From Streptomyces cellulosae (lineage in GTDB: Bacteria; Actinomycetota; Actinomycetes; Streptomycetales; Streptomycetaceae), in assembly GCF_000721105.1 (NCBI RefSeq), contig NZ_JOEV01000053.1:1-45239 (forward strand): a stretch of 45,239 nt of DNA. The letters run 5' to 3'. Within the stretch, counting starts at the first letter, position 1; each line of letters begins with the position of its first letter. The notes under the pieces were generated by a model that saw only the letters and a list, made by a program, of their open reading frames with translations, searched no databases and was not told where the DNA came from. Shown here one piece after another: positions 25,484 to 34,631 of the stretch. The position numbers and the translations under genes are program-made.

Positions 25484-25503
25484 CCTGACGTGTCGCCGTC
25501 AGG
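25484..25503. promoter_or_regulatory. Perfect 7-bp inverted repeat upstream of the membrane-protein operon
   Basis: CCTGACG (25484-25490) and CGTCAGG (25497-25503) flank six bases in the divergent region between the MAB_1171c operon and the ABC transporter. It is a candidate operator for the operon. Confidence 0.4.
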
Positions 25504-25521
25504 CGAGTCGTGTCCAAAGCA

Positions 25522-25550
25522 TTGACGTGGAAGCGCTTTCTATCTACCGT
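25522..25550 (+). promoter_or_regulatory. Sugar ABC promoter with an embedded LacI-family operator
   Basis: TTGACG (25522-25527), a 17-base spacer and TACCGT (25545-25550) make a housekeeping-type promoter. The spacer holds the perfect palindrome GAAGCGCTTC within GGAAGCGCTTTC (25529-25540), the usual half-site form of LacI-family sugar repressors. Binding there would block polymerase. No LacI gene is in the window. A second small inverted repeat, TTCGG/CCGAA (25575-25588), lies in the leader. Confidence 0.72.
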
Positions 25551-25603
25551 CGCCGTTCGAAGTTACGGGCGTGATTCGGCATACCGAACAGTTAGGGCAG
25601 GGC

Positions 25604-26953
25604 ATGGGACGACCTGACCTGAATCGCAGGCAACTCCTGGGCGGGCTCGGAGGGTTGCTCGTCGCAGGCAGCTTCGGCTTCGCCGCACTCGGCACCGGCG
25701 CCGACGCGCTCGCGGCCGGCGCACAGACCCGCGTGCGGTACTGGAACCTCTTCAGCGGCGGCGACGGCTACAACATGATCGCGATGCTGGACTCCTTCCG
25801 TGAGGAGAATCCGGGCATCGACGTGAAGGACTCCACCCTCCAGTGGGGCAGCCCCTTCTACACCAAGCTGGCCATGGCGGCGGCGGGCAACCGCGCACCT
25901 GACCTCGGCGTCATGCACCTGGGCCGGGTCACCGGCTTCGCGCCCGGCCGTCTCCTGGACCCGTGGGACGTCGAACTGCTCGCCAAGTACGGCGTGCGGG
26001 AAGCGGACTTCAACCCGGTGCTGTGGAAACGCGCCGTCATCGACGGCAAGCTCTACGCCCTCCCGCTCGACATCCACGTCCAGCTCTGCTTCTACCGCAA
26101 GGACGTGCTGAAGAAGGCGGGACTGCTCGGCGACGACGGCCGGATCGTCCCGGTCACGTCGACCGACGAGTGGTTCGACGTGCTCAAGGAGGCCAAGAAG
26201 GCCACGAAGAAGGGGCTGCAGACCCTCGGGCTGCACGCCAACGACCAGAATTTCATGTGGTGGTTCTTCGTCGCCTTCTACACCCAGCTCGGCGGCACCT
26301 TCTTCAACGCCGCCGACACCGAGGTCACCTTCGACACCGACAAGGCCGTCCAGGTCCTCCAGTTCCTGCGCCGGCACGTCACCGACGGGTACTCCACCGC
26401 GGGCGCGGCCGACGGCGAGCAGTTCATCAACGGGGCGCCCTTCACCTGGGAGGGCAACTGGTCGGTGCCCGTCTTCTCCGGCGCGAAGCTCGACTACGGC
26501 GCGACCCCGCTGCCGCCCGTCTTCGGCAGACAGGCCACGCACGCCGAGTCGCACTCCTTCGTCCTGCCGCACCAGTCGGACCGGGGCGGCGCCACCAACG
26601 AGGGCGCCCACCGGCTCGCCGCCTACGTCGTCAAGCACGCCCGGCAGTGGGCGGCCGGCGGACACATCCCCGCCTACACGCCGACCCTGTCCACGGCCGC
26701 GTACAAGAAGCTGAGCCCGCAGAACGAGTACGTCTCGGCGATGGACCACCAGGCCACCGAGCCCAAGGTGTGGTTCGCGGGCTCCACCGGCATCCTCGCC
26801 CAGCGCGTCGGCCCGGTCGTCGTCTCCGCGTCGATGGGCTCCGCCAAGCCGGAGAGCGCCGCCCGCCGGATGAAGAGCACGCTCGCCCAACTGCTCGCCA
26901 TGAAGAACCCGATGGACGGCCACACCGCCGCGCAGGGAGGTGCGCTCGCATGA
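25604..26953 (+). CDS. Sugar ABC transporter substrate-binding protein
   Basis: The 449-residue protein has a twin-arginine leader LNRRQLLGGLGGLL with a hydrophobic run, then the family 1 binding-protein fold starting RVRYWNLFSGGDGYNMIAMLDSF and later the APDLGVMHLGRV hinge strand. No lipobox Cys is visible after the signal, so anchoring is uncertain. I use ATG at 25604 (AGGGCAGG upstream) rather than the GTG at 25571, which lies over a leader repeat. It should capture an oligosaccharide outside the membrane for the two permeases that follow; its stop overlaps the first permease start. The linked GH51 enzyme makes arabino-oligosaccharides the best guess. Confidence 0.88.
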   Translation: MGRPDLNRRQLLGGLGGLLVAGSFGFAALGTGADALAAGAQTRVRYWNLFSGGDGYNMIAMLDSFREENPGIDVKDSTLQWGSPFYTKLAMAAAGNRAPDLGVMHLGRVTGFAPGRLLDPWDVELLAKYGVREADFNPVLWKRAVIDGKLYALPLDIHVQLCFYRKDVLKKAGLLGDDGRIVPVTSTDEWFDVLKEAKKATKKGLQTLGLHANDQNFMWWFFVAFYTQLGGTFFNAADTEVTFDTDKAVQVLQFLRRHVTDGYSTAGAADGEQFINGAPFTWEGNWSVPVFSGAKLDYGATPLPPVFGRQATHAESHSFVLPHQSDRGGATNEGAHRLAAYVVKHARQWAAGGHIPAYTPTLSTAAYKKLSPQNEYVSAMDHQATEPKVWFAGSTGILAQRVGPVVVSASMGSAKPESAARRMKSTLAQLLAMKNPMDGHTAAQGGALA

Positions 26954-27888
26954 CGACCAGTGCGCAGACCGTACGCGCCCCGGCCCGCGCGAGGACCGCC
27001 GCGGCCGGCGCCACCGTCCGCCGCAAGCAGGGCTTCCAGCACGGCGGCTGGTTCGTCGCCCCGTTCCTGGCGCTGTTCGCGCTGTTCGTGATCTGGCCGC
27101 TGCTGCGCGGCCTCTACCTCAGTCTCACGGACGCCAACATCTCCGGCGACGCCGCCCACTTCATCGGCCTCGACAACTACCGCGAGGCCCTGAACGACCC
27201 GCTGATGTGGGACTCGCTCGGCCACAGCGCGTACTTCACGCTCCTGGTCGTGCCCTGCATCACCGTCCTCGCCTTCCTCCTCGCGATGCTGGCCCACCAC
27301 ATCGAGCGCGCCAAGTGGCTGTGGCGGCTGTGCTTCTTCGCCCCGTTCCTGCTGCCCTCCACCGTCACCGGCAACCTCTGGCAGTGGCTGTTCAACCCCG
27401 GTACGGGCATGGTCAACCACGTCTTCGGCATCGAGACGCCCTGGCTGACCGACAAGTCGTACGCCATGCTCGCCGTCGTCATCTGCACCCTGTGGTGGAC
27501 GGTCGGCTTCAGCTTCCTGCTCTACCTCGCCGCCCTCCAGGGCATCCCCGCCCACCTGTACGAGGCCGCCAAGCTGGACGGCGCGAACGCCTGGCACCGC
27601 ATGGTCCACATCACCCTGCCGATGCTGCGCAACATCACCGGCCTCGTCGTCGCCCTCCAGATCCTCGCCTCCCTCCAGGTCTTCGACCAGGCCGTCGTGA
27701 TGATGGACTTCGGCCCCGGGCCGGAGGACTCGACCCGCACCTTCGTGCAGTACACCCTCGAACAGGGCTTCACCAGCTACCGCGTGGGCTACGCCTCCGC
27801 GATCTCCATCATCTTCTTCGTGATCATCGCGGCCGTCGCCCTCGCCCGGATGTGGCTGCTGCGCAACCGTGAGGAGGGCGGCCGATGA
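26950..27888 (+). CDS. Sugar ABC transporter permease (MalF-like)
   Basis: The 312-residue protein has a basic leader, six membrane helices and the inner-membrane-complex EAA loop LYEAAKLDGANAWHRMVHITLPML (about 206-229), which docks the ATPase. ATG overlaps the binding-protein stop, and its own stop overlaps the start of the second permease, so the three are co-translated. No ATPase gene follows. In Streptomyces such CUT1 systems share the multitask ATPase MsiK encoded elsewhere. Confidence 0.92.
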   Translation: MTTSAQTVRAPARARTAAAGATVRRKQGFQHGGWFVAPFLALFALFVIWPLLRGLYLSLTDANISGDAAHFIGLDNYREALNDPLMWDSLGHSAYFTLLVVPCITVLAFLLAMLAHHIERAKWLWRLCFFAPFLLPSTVTGNLWQWLFNPGTGMVNHVFGIETPWLTDKSYAMLAVVICTLWWTVGFSFLLYLAALQGIPAHLYEAAKLDGANAWHRMVHITLPMLRNITGLVVALQILASLQVFDQAVVMMDFGPGPEDSTRTFVQYTLEQGFTSYRVGYASAISIIFFVIIAAVALARMWLLRNREEGGR

Positions 27889-28745
27889 CCACCGCCGCAC
27901 CGGTACACGTCAAGCCACGCAAGGCCTGGACGCCCAGCCAGATCATCCTCACCCTCCTCGGCGCCGCCGTCTCCGCGGTGTTCCTCGCGCCGCTGGCCTG
28001 GGCCCTGTTCACCTCCCTCAAGTCGGAGACCGAAGCCGTCGAGGTGCCGCCGCACTGGCTGCCGAAGGTGTGGACGGGCCAGGCCTGGAAGGCGATCTTC
28101 GAGAACGGCAACATCACCAACTGGTTCGTGAACTCGCTGGTGGTCTCGGTCTGCGTGACGACCGTCGTGCTGTTCGTGAGCGCGCTCGCCGGATACGGCT
28201 TCGCCCGCACCGAGTTCCGCGGCAAGGGCGCCCTGATGGGCCTGGTCATGACCGGCCTGATGGTCTCGCCCGCCGTGCTCGGCGTGCCCCTGTTCACGAC
28301 CGTCCAGCAGATGGGCATGGTCGACACGTACTGGGGCATGATCCTGCCGCAGTGCGCGCCCGCCGCGATGGTCTACATCCTGTACAAGTTCTTCCAGGGC
28401 ATCCCGCGCGAGCTGGAGGAGGCCGCGTTCATCGACGGGGCGGGCCGCTGGCGGGTCTTCTTCACCATCGTCCTCCCGCTGTCCCGTCCCTCCCTCGCGG
28501 CGGTCGGCATCTTCACCTTCATCGCCTCGTGGAACAACTTCCTTTGGCCGTACATGGTGACCAACAACCCCGACCTGATGACCATGCCGAACGGCATCGC
28601 GACCGTGATGAACTCGTACGGCATCCAGTGGGCCCAGCTCATGGCCGGCGGCCTGATGGCGGGCCTGCCGCTGATCATCGTCTTCGTCTTCTTCCAGCGC
28701 CAGATCGTGGCGGGTGTCGCGCACACCGGCCTCGCGGGCCAGTAA
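27885..28745 (+). CDS. Sugar ABC transporter permease (MalG-like)
   Basis: The 286-residue protein has six membrane helices and the EAA loop ELEEAAFIDGAGRWRVFFTIVLPLSRP (about 178-204). It pairs with the preceding permease to form the channel. The layout (long periplasmic loop after helix 1, conserved SWNNFLWP near helix 5) is typical of carbohydrate uptake transporters of the CUT1 class. It is followed after 19 bases by the arabinofuranosidase gene, so import and hydrolysis are coupled in one operon under the LacI-type operator. Confidence 0.92.
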   Translation: MTTAAPVHVKPRKAWTPSQIILTLLGAAVSAVFLAPLAWALFTSLKSETEAVEVPPHWLPKVWTGQAWKAIFENGNITNWFVNSLVVSVCVTTVVLFVSALAGYGFARTEFRGKGALMGLVMTGLMVSPAVLGVPLFTTVQQMGMVDTYWGMILPQCAPAAMVYILYKFFQGIPRELEEAAFIDGAGRWRVFFTIVLPLSRPSLAAVGIFTFIASWNNFLWPYMVTNNPDLMTMPNGIATVMNSYGIQWAQLMAGGLMAGLPLIIVFVFFQRQIVAGVAHTGLAGQ

Positions 28746-28764
28746 CGACCCCCGAAAGGACCCC

Positions 28765-30279
28765 ATGCACACCGCCCGCTTCACCCTCGACCCCGCCTTC
28801 ACCGTCGGCGAGGTCAACCCGCGCATATTCGGCTCGTTCGTGGAACACCTCGGCCGCTGCGTCTACACCGGCATCTTCGAGCCGGGGCACCCGGCGGCGG
28901 ACGAGGCCGGCCTTCGCACGGACGTCCTGGAACTGGTCCGCGAACTCGGCGTCACCGCGGTCCGCTACCCCGGCGGCAACTTCGTCTCGGGCTACAAGTG
29001 GGAGGACTCCGTCGGCCCCGCCGAATCCCGCCCCCGCCGACTGGACCTCGCCTGGCACTCCACCGAGACCAACCGCTTCGGGCTCTCCGAGTACATCGAC
29101 TTCCTCCGCAAGGTCGGCCCGCAGGCCGAGCCCATGATGGCCGTCAACCTGGGCACCCGCGGTGTCGCCGAGGCCCTCGAACTCCAGGAGTACGCCAACC
29201 ACGCCGAGGGCACCGCCCTGTCCGACCTCCGGGCCGCCCACGGTGACAAGGACCCCTTCGGCATCCGGCTGTGGTGCCTCGGCAACGAGATGGACGGCCC
29301 CTGGCAGACCGGCCACAAGACGGCGGAGGAGTACGGCCGCGTCGCCGCCGAGACCGCCCGCGCCATGCGCCAGATCGACCCGAAGGTCGAACTCGTCGCC
29401 TGCGGCTCCTCCAGCCAGTCCATGCCGACCTTCGCCGAGTGGGAGGCGACGGTCCTCAAGGAGACGTACGACCTCGTCGACTACATCTCCCTGCACGCCT
29501 ACTACTGGCCCGAGAACGGCGACCTCGACTCCTTCCTCGCCTCCGCCGTCGACATGGAGTCCTTCATCGAGAACGTGGTCGCGACCGCCGACCACGTGGG
29601 CGCGCGGCTGAAGTCGAAGAAGAAGATCAACCTCTCCTTCGACGAGTGGAACGTCTGGTACCTGCCCGAGTGGGAGGAGCACGCCAAGACGTTCCAGCAG
29701 GACGACTGGCCCGAGGCCCCCCGCCTCCTGGAGGACAACTACAGCGTCACCGACGCCGTCGTCTTCGGCTCGCTGCTCATCGCCCTGCTGAGGCACGCCG
29801 ACCGGGTCACCGTCGCCTGCCTCGCCCAGCTGGTCAACGTCATCGCCCCGATCATGACGGAGCCGGGCGGCCCCGCCTGGCGCCAGACCACCTTCTTCCC
29901 CTTCGCCCAGGCCGCCCAGCACGGCCGAGGCCAGGTCCTCGACGTCCGGGTGGACTCACCGACGTACGAGACGAAGAAGTACGGCGAGGCCGACCTCCTG
30001 CACGCCACCGCCGTACGCGCCGACGACGGCACGGTCACCGTCTTCGCCGTCAACCGCGGCCGCACCGACGCCCTCCCGCTGGAGGTCGCCCTGAACGGCC
30101 TCGACCTGACCTCGGTCGTCGAGCACAGCGCCCTCGCGGACGCCGACCCGGACGCCCGCAACACCCTCGACGACCCGGAGCGGGTCGCTCCGCACCCGGT
30201 CGAGGGCACCGCCCTGACGGACGGCACCCTGACCGCCGTACTGGAGCCGCTGTCCTGGAACGTGATCCGGCTGGCGTGA
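28765..30279 (+). CDS. abfA: Alpha-L-arabinofuranosidase, GH51 (intracellular)
   Basis: The 504-residue protein has the GH51 (beta/alpha)8 barrel followed by a C-terminal beta domain. The N-terminal NPRIFGSFVEHLGRCVYTGI and RYPGGNFVSGYKWED are diagnostic. The acid/base Glu lies in LGNEMDGPW (E175) and the nucleophile Glu in FDEWNVWY (E294). It releases non-reducing terminal arabinofuranose from arabinan, arabinoxylan or arabinogalactan fragments with retention. No signal peptide is seen, so it works inside the cell on oligosaccharides imported by the transporter just upstream. ATG at 28765 follows GAAAGGA. It converges with the propeller gene across 24 bases, with no strong terminator. Confidence 0.95.
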   Translation: MHTARFTLDPAFTVGEVNPRIFGSFVEHLGRCVYTGIFEPGHPAADEAGLRTDVLELVRELGVTAVRYPGGNFVSGYKWEDSVGPAESRPRRLDLAWHSTETNRFGLSEYIDFLRKVGPQAEPMMAVNLGTRGVAEALELQEYANHAEGTALSDLRAAHGDKDPFGIRLWCLGNEMDGPWQTGHKTAEEYGRVAAETARAMRQIDPKVELVACGSSSQSMPTFAEWEATVLKETYDLVDYISLHAYYWPENGDLDSFLASAVDMESFIENVVATADHVGARLKSKKKINLSFDEWNVWYLPEWEEHAKTFQQDDWPEAPRLLEDNYSVTDAVVFGSLLIALLRHADRVTVACLAQLVNVIAPIMTEPGGPAWRQTTFFPFAQAAQHGRGQVLDVRVDSPTYETKKYGEADLLHATAVRADDGTVTVFAVNRGRTDALPLEVALNGLDLTSVVEHSALADADPDARNTLDDPERVAPHPVEGTALTDGTLTAVLEPLSWNVIRLA

Positions 30280-30303
30280 GCGTGTCGTCCCCGCGCGGGC
30301 GCG

Positions 30304-31434
30304 TCAGCGTTCGATACGCACCTGCGCGGGCGGATACGGTGAGGAGGACGTCGTCCCGGCCGCCCAGTAGCCGCCGTCCGAACCGGGCACCGCGGCAAGG
30401 GAGTTCATCACGACGGGCGTGGTGGACACCGGCCCCCGCTCGCTCACCCAGGCCGTGCCGTCCCACCGCAGGTAGTGGGCGCGGGTCTGGTCCCAGAAGT
30501 CACACCCGGCGATACGGTCGGGCCGCCCCTGTGCGTCGGCGACGATGCCGTTGAGCATGCCGACGGTGAACGGCGAGGTGGCGCTGTTCCAGGTGCTGCC
30601 GTCCCCGTGCAGCAGGAGGACGCCCGGAGGTTTGCCGGGCGGCCCGCCGACGCCGTAGTCGAAGCCGACGAGCCACAGGTCGTCGTCGGCCACCGGCAGC
30701 AGCCCGGTGAAGTAGGCGCGGATGCCCTGGTAGCCGGGCAGCTCGGTCCACGCGGAGCCGTCCCAGCGGGCGACGATCCCGACGCCGTACACCCACACGT
30801 CACCGCCGGGCGACAGCTGGACCCCCGACGGGGTGACGGTGGTCGCGCTCGGGGGCGCCGGCAGCCATCGCCAGCCGCCCTGACCGTCCCGGTGCAGCAG
30901 CACCGAGCCGCCCGCGCCACGTCCGGAGAACCAGGCGTCCCCCGCGGAGTCCACCGTGACCCCGGTGAGGGATGTCCCGGCCTGCCCCTGGCCGGGGAAG
31001 GACCTCTCGCGCCAGGTCTGCCCGTCCCACGCGAGGAGACGGGTGGCGCCGGCGGTGTCCGTGCCGATCGCCCAGGCGGAGGCGGCGCCGGTACCGGCGA
31101 CCGAGTGCAGGTGGCCGCGGAACCCCAGGTGGCCGAGGCCGGTCCGGGTCCACGACCCGCCGTCCCACGCGAGGGCCAGCGGGGTCCCGAGGGCGGAGCC
31201 GCTGCGGCCCTCCTCGCCCACGGCCCACGCGAGACCGGCGTCCGCGGCGGCCACGTCCCTCACCTGGGCGGCCGGTGTGCCCTCCGGCGTGGGGACGGCC
31301 TGCCACTCGTGTGGTTCCCCGGCGAGCGCGGGTCGGCCCGCCCCGGCCGCCCCGGCCGTACCGCCACTCGCCGAGACGAGCCCCAACCCCGCCCCGGCCC
31401 CGACCAGTCCGCCGATGAAACGCCGTCTTCGCAC
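30304..31434 (-). CDS. Tat-exported beta-propeller-like protein of unknown function
   Basis: The 376-residue protein begins MRRRRFIGGLVGAGAGLGL, a twin-arginine-type leader cleaved near residue 30. The mature part repeats a pattern of short strands around W and G (for example LALAWDGGSWTRTGLGHLG, LLAWDGQTWRERSF, VARWDGSAWTELPGY, YLRWDGTAWVSERG), as in WD-like or Kelch-like beta-propellers of secreted Streptomyces proteins. Four to six such units are visible. No catalytic motif is recognised. It lies between the arabinofuranosidase and beta-galactosidase genes and could bind or help degrade the same glycan, but only position supports this. Confidence 0.72.
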   Translation of the reverse strand: MRRRRFIGGLVGAGAGLGLVSASGGTAGAAGAGRPALAGEPHEWQAVPTPEGTPAAQVRDVAAADAGLAWAVGEEGRSGSALGTPLALAWDGGSWTRTGLGHLGFRGHLHSVAGTGAASAWAIGTDTAGATRLLAWDGQTWRERSFPGQGQAGTSLTGVTVDSAGDAWFSGRGAGGSVLLHRDGQGGWRWLPAPPSATTVTPSGVQLSPGGDVWVYGVGIVARWDGSAWTELPGYQGIRAYFTGLLPVADDDLWLVGFDYGVGGPPGKPPGVLLLHGDGSTWNSATSPFTVGMLNGIVADAQGRPDRIAGCDFWDQTRAHYLRWDGTAWVSERGPVSTTPVVMNSLAAVPGSDGGYWAAGTTSSSPYPPAQVRIER

Positions 31435-31525
31435 GAGGTTCCCCTCCCTCTTCGCGGTTCCGGACCCAACACCGTGGACCAGTCCGCCGAAGAAGGCAAT
31501 GCACCGGAGGACGAGCTTTCGGCGG

Positions 31526-34500
31526 TCACCGCCCGGGCGAGTCGACCGGCTTCACCGGCACCCCGCCCGCCGCCGCGCCCAGCAGACTCAGCCGCACCTC
31601 ACCCGGCCCTGCCGGTGTGGTCCCGTCGGACAACACCGCCAGCGCCAGTGTGTTCGCGCCACGTGTGCGCAGGATCCCGTTCGGCAGGACGAAGGTGTGC
31701 TGCGGGCCCACGTCGTTGATGTACTGGCCCATGTTCCAGCCGTTGAGGAAGATCTGGACGCGGTAGGCGCGGGCCGGGTCGTCGTGGAGGGTGAGACCGA
31801 TCGAGGCGTCGGTCCCGGGATCCACGGCGAGCCTGAACTCCCTCCGGTACCAGGTCACTCCCTGCCGTCGGTCCGCCCGCGGCAGCTCGGCCGGCTCCCA
31901 GTCGCCGTCCTCGAACCCCGGCAGGTGCCAGCCCTCCCGCTCGCCGTGCAGCCCGCCGTTGTTCTGCGGCCCGCGCACCCGGTCGGGCGCAGCCTCGCCC
32001 TGCAACCGCCACCTCACCTTCGGGGCAGCCCCCTTGAAGGTGACCGCGGTCAGTCCGCGCGCGACCTTGTGCGTGTCGAGCGCCTCGCCGTCCTGGTCGT
32101 GCTGCATCCGCCGCACGAGGACGGACAGGACGTGCGCGGCACCGGCACCGTCCTCGGCCGCTTCCCCGCTCAGCTTCTCGCGCAGCTTCCCGGGCACCTT
32201 GAACGTGGCCGTGGCAGCCCAACTTCCCTTGCGCACCGTGCTCTTGTCCGGCACCGGCATCCGGTGCGTGCCCAGCGGCTCACCGTCCAGCCAGGCCATC
32301 AGCAGGCCCTGGGTGCCCGTGCTGTACGCGAGGGAGACGGACTCCAGGTCCTCGGGGTCGGCGGTGAAGCGACCCCGGTACCAGACGTCTCCGTAGTGGA
32401 AGCCGTAGTCGTCCGCGAAGAGCACGGGCTGCCCCTCGGGCACGGGCGTGACGCTGTACGACGTCGTCCGGTCGGCGGCCTTCCACGCCGAGTCGTCGAA
32501 GTCCGGCGCCGCCTCCGGGTTCTCCGTCCGCCGGCGCCAGCCGCCGGCCAGGGACGGCAGCGAGACCGGGCGCACTCCGGGCAGGAACCGCTCCGCCAGC
32601 AGGCTTTCGGTGCCGCTGAGCCGCGTCTGCACCGGGCCCTTGTTCCAGGTGACCTGGGCGATACCGCGCGGTCCCCACACCTCCAGGCCGGTCTCCCCGA
32701 TCGTGTCACCGGTCAGCTGGACGGTGTCGCCGCTCAGTGTCACGTCCCGCACCAGCGCGGGCCCGTACACCAGCACCGAGCCCGACGGGGTCTCGTACGG
32801 CCACAGCCTCAGCGAGGTGGCGTCGTCGGTGAAGAACAGCAGCAGGGTCCGGTCGTGCCCGCCGCCCTCGACCCGCACCCGGGTCAGTCCGCCGACGCCG
32901 AGCGGAGCGGTCACCCGCAGCAGACCGCGGTCGTAGACCCACGCGCCCTCGGCGTCCAGCCGGGTCGTCTCCGGTTCCTCGGGGCAGTCCAGCACGACCT
33001 GCGCGATCTCCCCGTACGGTCCGGCGAACACGGCGATGTCCTGCCGGCCGGCGGTGAGGCAGAACATGGGCTGGACCGTGGAGAACCTCAGCTTGCGCTG
33101 CCCCAGGGCCATCCCGGTCGCCAGCAGCCGGGCGTCCCGGGCCGGGACGGAGACCGGCACGTCGAAGTCGGTGTCCGGCAGGGTCGTGGTGACGCGTTCG
33201 TCGCTGTCGTTGCGCAGGACGTACACGTGGGCGCCGGTGTCCGGGTTGGTCAGGTGGTACGCCTTGAGCCGGTCGTCCGCGGGCTCGACCGCCGCCGCCG
33301 GGTCCAGCTTGGCGAGGTCGGGCTGGCGCGCGAGCAGCTGTCCGATCTGGTGCATCGGGGCGAGCTTGGGGGTGGCGTTGCGCCCCTCGTCGAAGGCCGC
33401 CCCGTAGTCGTACGACGTGTAGACGACCGGCGCGGGCAGCCAGCCCCAGGAGGTGCCGCCGAAGGTCATGTAGACGTTGTGCAGGGTGATGCCGTTGGCG
33501 AGGTTGGTCAGGTAGAAGCGCCGCTCGTACGCCGCGTCCCGGGTGCGCCGGGCCTCCGCGTACCCCTTCCCCTCGAACTCGGCCCCGCCCCACGGGTCGA
33601 ACCAGCCACCACCGAACTCGGGGACAAACCCGGGCGTTCTGGGACTCGCCGTAGCTCCACCCCTCGCCCCGCCGACCCCGAAGTGCCCCCAGTCGGGCGG
33701 CACCTGCGCGGGCTCGGGATAGCCGTCGAAGCCGTACAGCCAGCGCCCCTTCTCCCCGCCGGTGTCGAACGAGCCGGGGGTCCAGTGGCCGTTCCTGCCG
33801 TTGTCGTTGTGGAACAGCGGTACCTCGATGCCGTCGGCCCGCACTTTTCGGTACAGGTGGGACATGTAGTCGCGGCCGGCGGGCTCGTCGACGTACGCGT
33901 CGTACTCGTTCTCGATCTGGTAGAGCAGGATCGTGCCCGTGCCGCTGGTGAACTGGTACCGGGCGGCGATCTGGTTCACCCGGGACAGCCACTCGTCGGC
34001 GTGCCTCAGATAGGCCGGGTCAAAGGTACGGGCGCGGCCCTCGGTGGCCGTGAGCCAGCCGGGGAAGCCGCCGCCGTCGATCTCCGCGTTGATGTACGGC
34101 CCGGGGCGCAGGATCACGTACAGGCCGGTCTCGGCGGCCGTCCGCAGGAACAGCTCCAGATCGCGGACGCCCGTGAAGTCGTACCGGCCGGGCGCGGGGG
34201 AGTGGTAGTTCCAGGACACGTAGACGCTGACCGCGTTGTACCCGTGGGCCCGCATCTTCTCCAGCACGTCCCGCCACAGCGACGGACTCGGCAGCCGGAA
34301 GGGATGCATCTCGCCCGACCACAGCACCAGCCGCCGGCCGTCGACCAGCAGCGAGTACCGGTCGAAGCCGACCGTGTGCCCGCGCCCGTCGGCACTGGGC
34401 GGCCCCGGCGCGGGACCGGTGGGCACACTGCGGGACGCGGAGGCGTTCGTCGTCGTGCCGATACTGCCGCCCAGCGTGAAGCCGAGCGCCGTGGTACCGG

Positions 34501-34534
34501 CGAGAATGCTGAAAGTCCTTCTGCTGAGCCCCAA
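31526..34534 (-). CDS. Secreted beta-galactosidase, GH35, multidomain
   Basis: The 1002-residue protein opens with a twin-arginine leader (GLSRRTFSILAG), then the GH35 barrel with LWSGEMHPFRLP, PGPYINAEIDGGGFPGWL, the acid/base Glu in YQIENEYDAY (about residue 210) and the nucleophile Glu in VPEFGGGWFDPW (about 306). Beta-rich jelly-roll domains follow, ending with a galactose-binding-like fold (WYRREFRL...FLNGWNMGQYI). It removes terminal beta-galactose outside the cell. I chose TTG at 34532-34534 because AGGAGG lies seven bases upstream and the leader begins at once. The ATG at 34598-34600 would give a 30-bp gap to the divergent Rrf2 start and has GGAG only one base away. Confidence 0.88.
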   Translation of the reverse strand: MGLSRRTFSILAGTTALGFTLGGSIGTTTNASASRSVPTGPAPGPPSADGRGHTVGFDRYSLLVDGRRLVLWSGEMHPFRLPSPSLWRDVLEKMRAHGYNAVSVYVSWNYHSPAPGRYDFTGVRDLELFLRTAAETGLYVILRPGPYINAEIDGGGFPGWLTATEGRARTFDPAYLRHADEWLSRVNQIAARYQFTSGTGTILLYQIENEYDAYVDEPAGRDYMSHLYRKVRADGIEVPLFHNDNGRNGHWTPGSFDTGGEKGRWLYGFDGYPEPAQVPPDWGHFGVGGARGGATASPRTPGFVPEFGGGWFDPWGGAEFEGKGYAEARRTRDAAYERRFYLTNLANGITLHNVYMTFGGTSWGWLPAPVVYTSYDYGAAFDEGRNATPKLAPMHQIGQLLARQPDLAKLDPAAAVEPADDRLKAYHLTNPDTGAHVYVLRNDSDERVTTTLPDTDFDVPVSVPARDARLLATGMALGQRKLRFSTVQPMFCLTAGRQDIAVFAGPYGEIAQVVLDCPEEPETTRLDAEGAWVYDRGLLRVTAPLGVGGLTRVRVEGGGHDRTLLLFFTDDATSLRLWPYETPSGSVLVYGPALVRDVTLSGDTVQLTGDTIGETGLEVWGPRGIAQVTWNKGPVQTRLSGTESLLAERFLPGVRPVSLPSLAGGWRRRTENPEAAPDFDDSAWKAADRTTSYSVTPVPEGQPVLFADDYGFHYGDVWYRGRFTADPEDLESVSLAYSTGTQGLLMAWLDGEPLGTHRMPVPDKSTVRKGSWAATATFKVPGKLREKLSGEAAEDGAGAAHVLSVLVRRMQHDQDGEALDTHKVARGLTAVTFKGAAPKVRWRLQGEAAPDRVRGPQNNGGLHGEREGWHLPGFEDGDWEPAELPRADRRQGVTWYRREFRLAVDPGTDASIGLTLHDDPARAYRVQIFLNGWNMGQYINDVGPQHTFVLPNGILRTRGANTLALAVLSDGTTPAGPGEVRLSLLGAAAGGVPVKPVDSPGR

Positions 34535-34631
34535 GGGAGCGCCTCCTGTTGTGCCTGTTCCGTCCGCGACCGTGGGTGCTTGGGTGGGTTGTGGGGTCAT
34601 TCTCCACGGTCCGACGACGCACAATTGTCGT
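34535..34631. promoter_or_regulatory. Divergent promoter region, GH35 and Rrf2
   Basis: The 97-bp gap holds a perfect ACAATTGT palindrome (34621-34628) directly before the Rrf2 ATG. CACAAT (34620-34625) ends six bases before that ATG and no ribosome site is present, which fits a leaderless Rrf2 transcript starting at or near the ATG. Rrf2 binding to the palindrome would repress itself and could control GH35. Confidence 0.45.
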
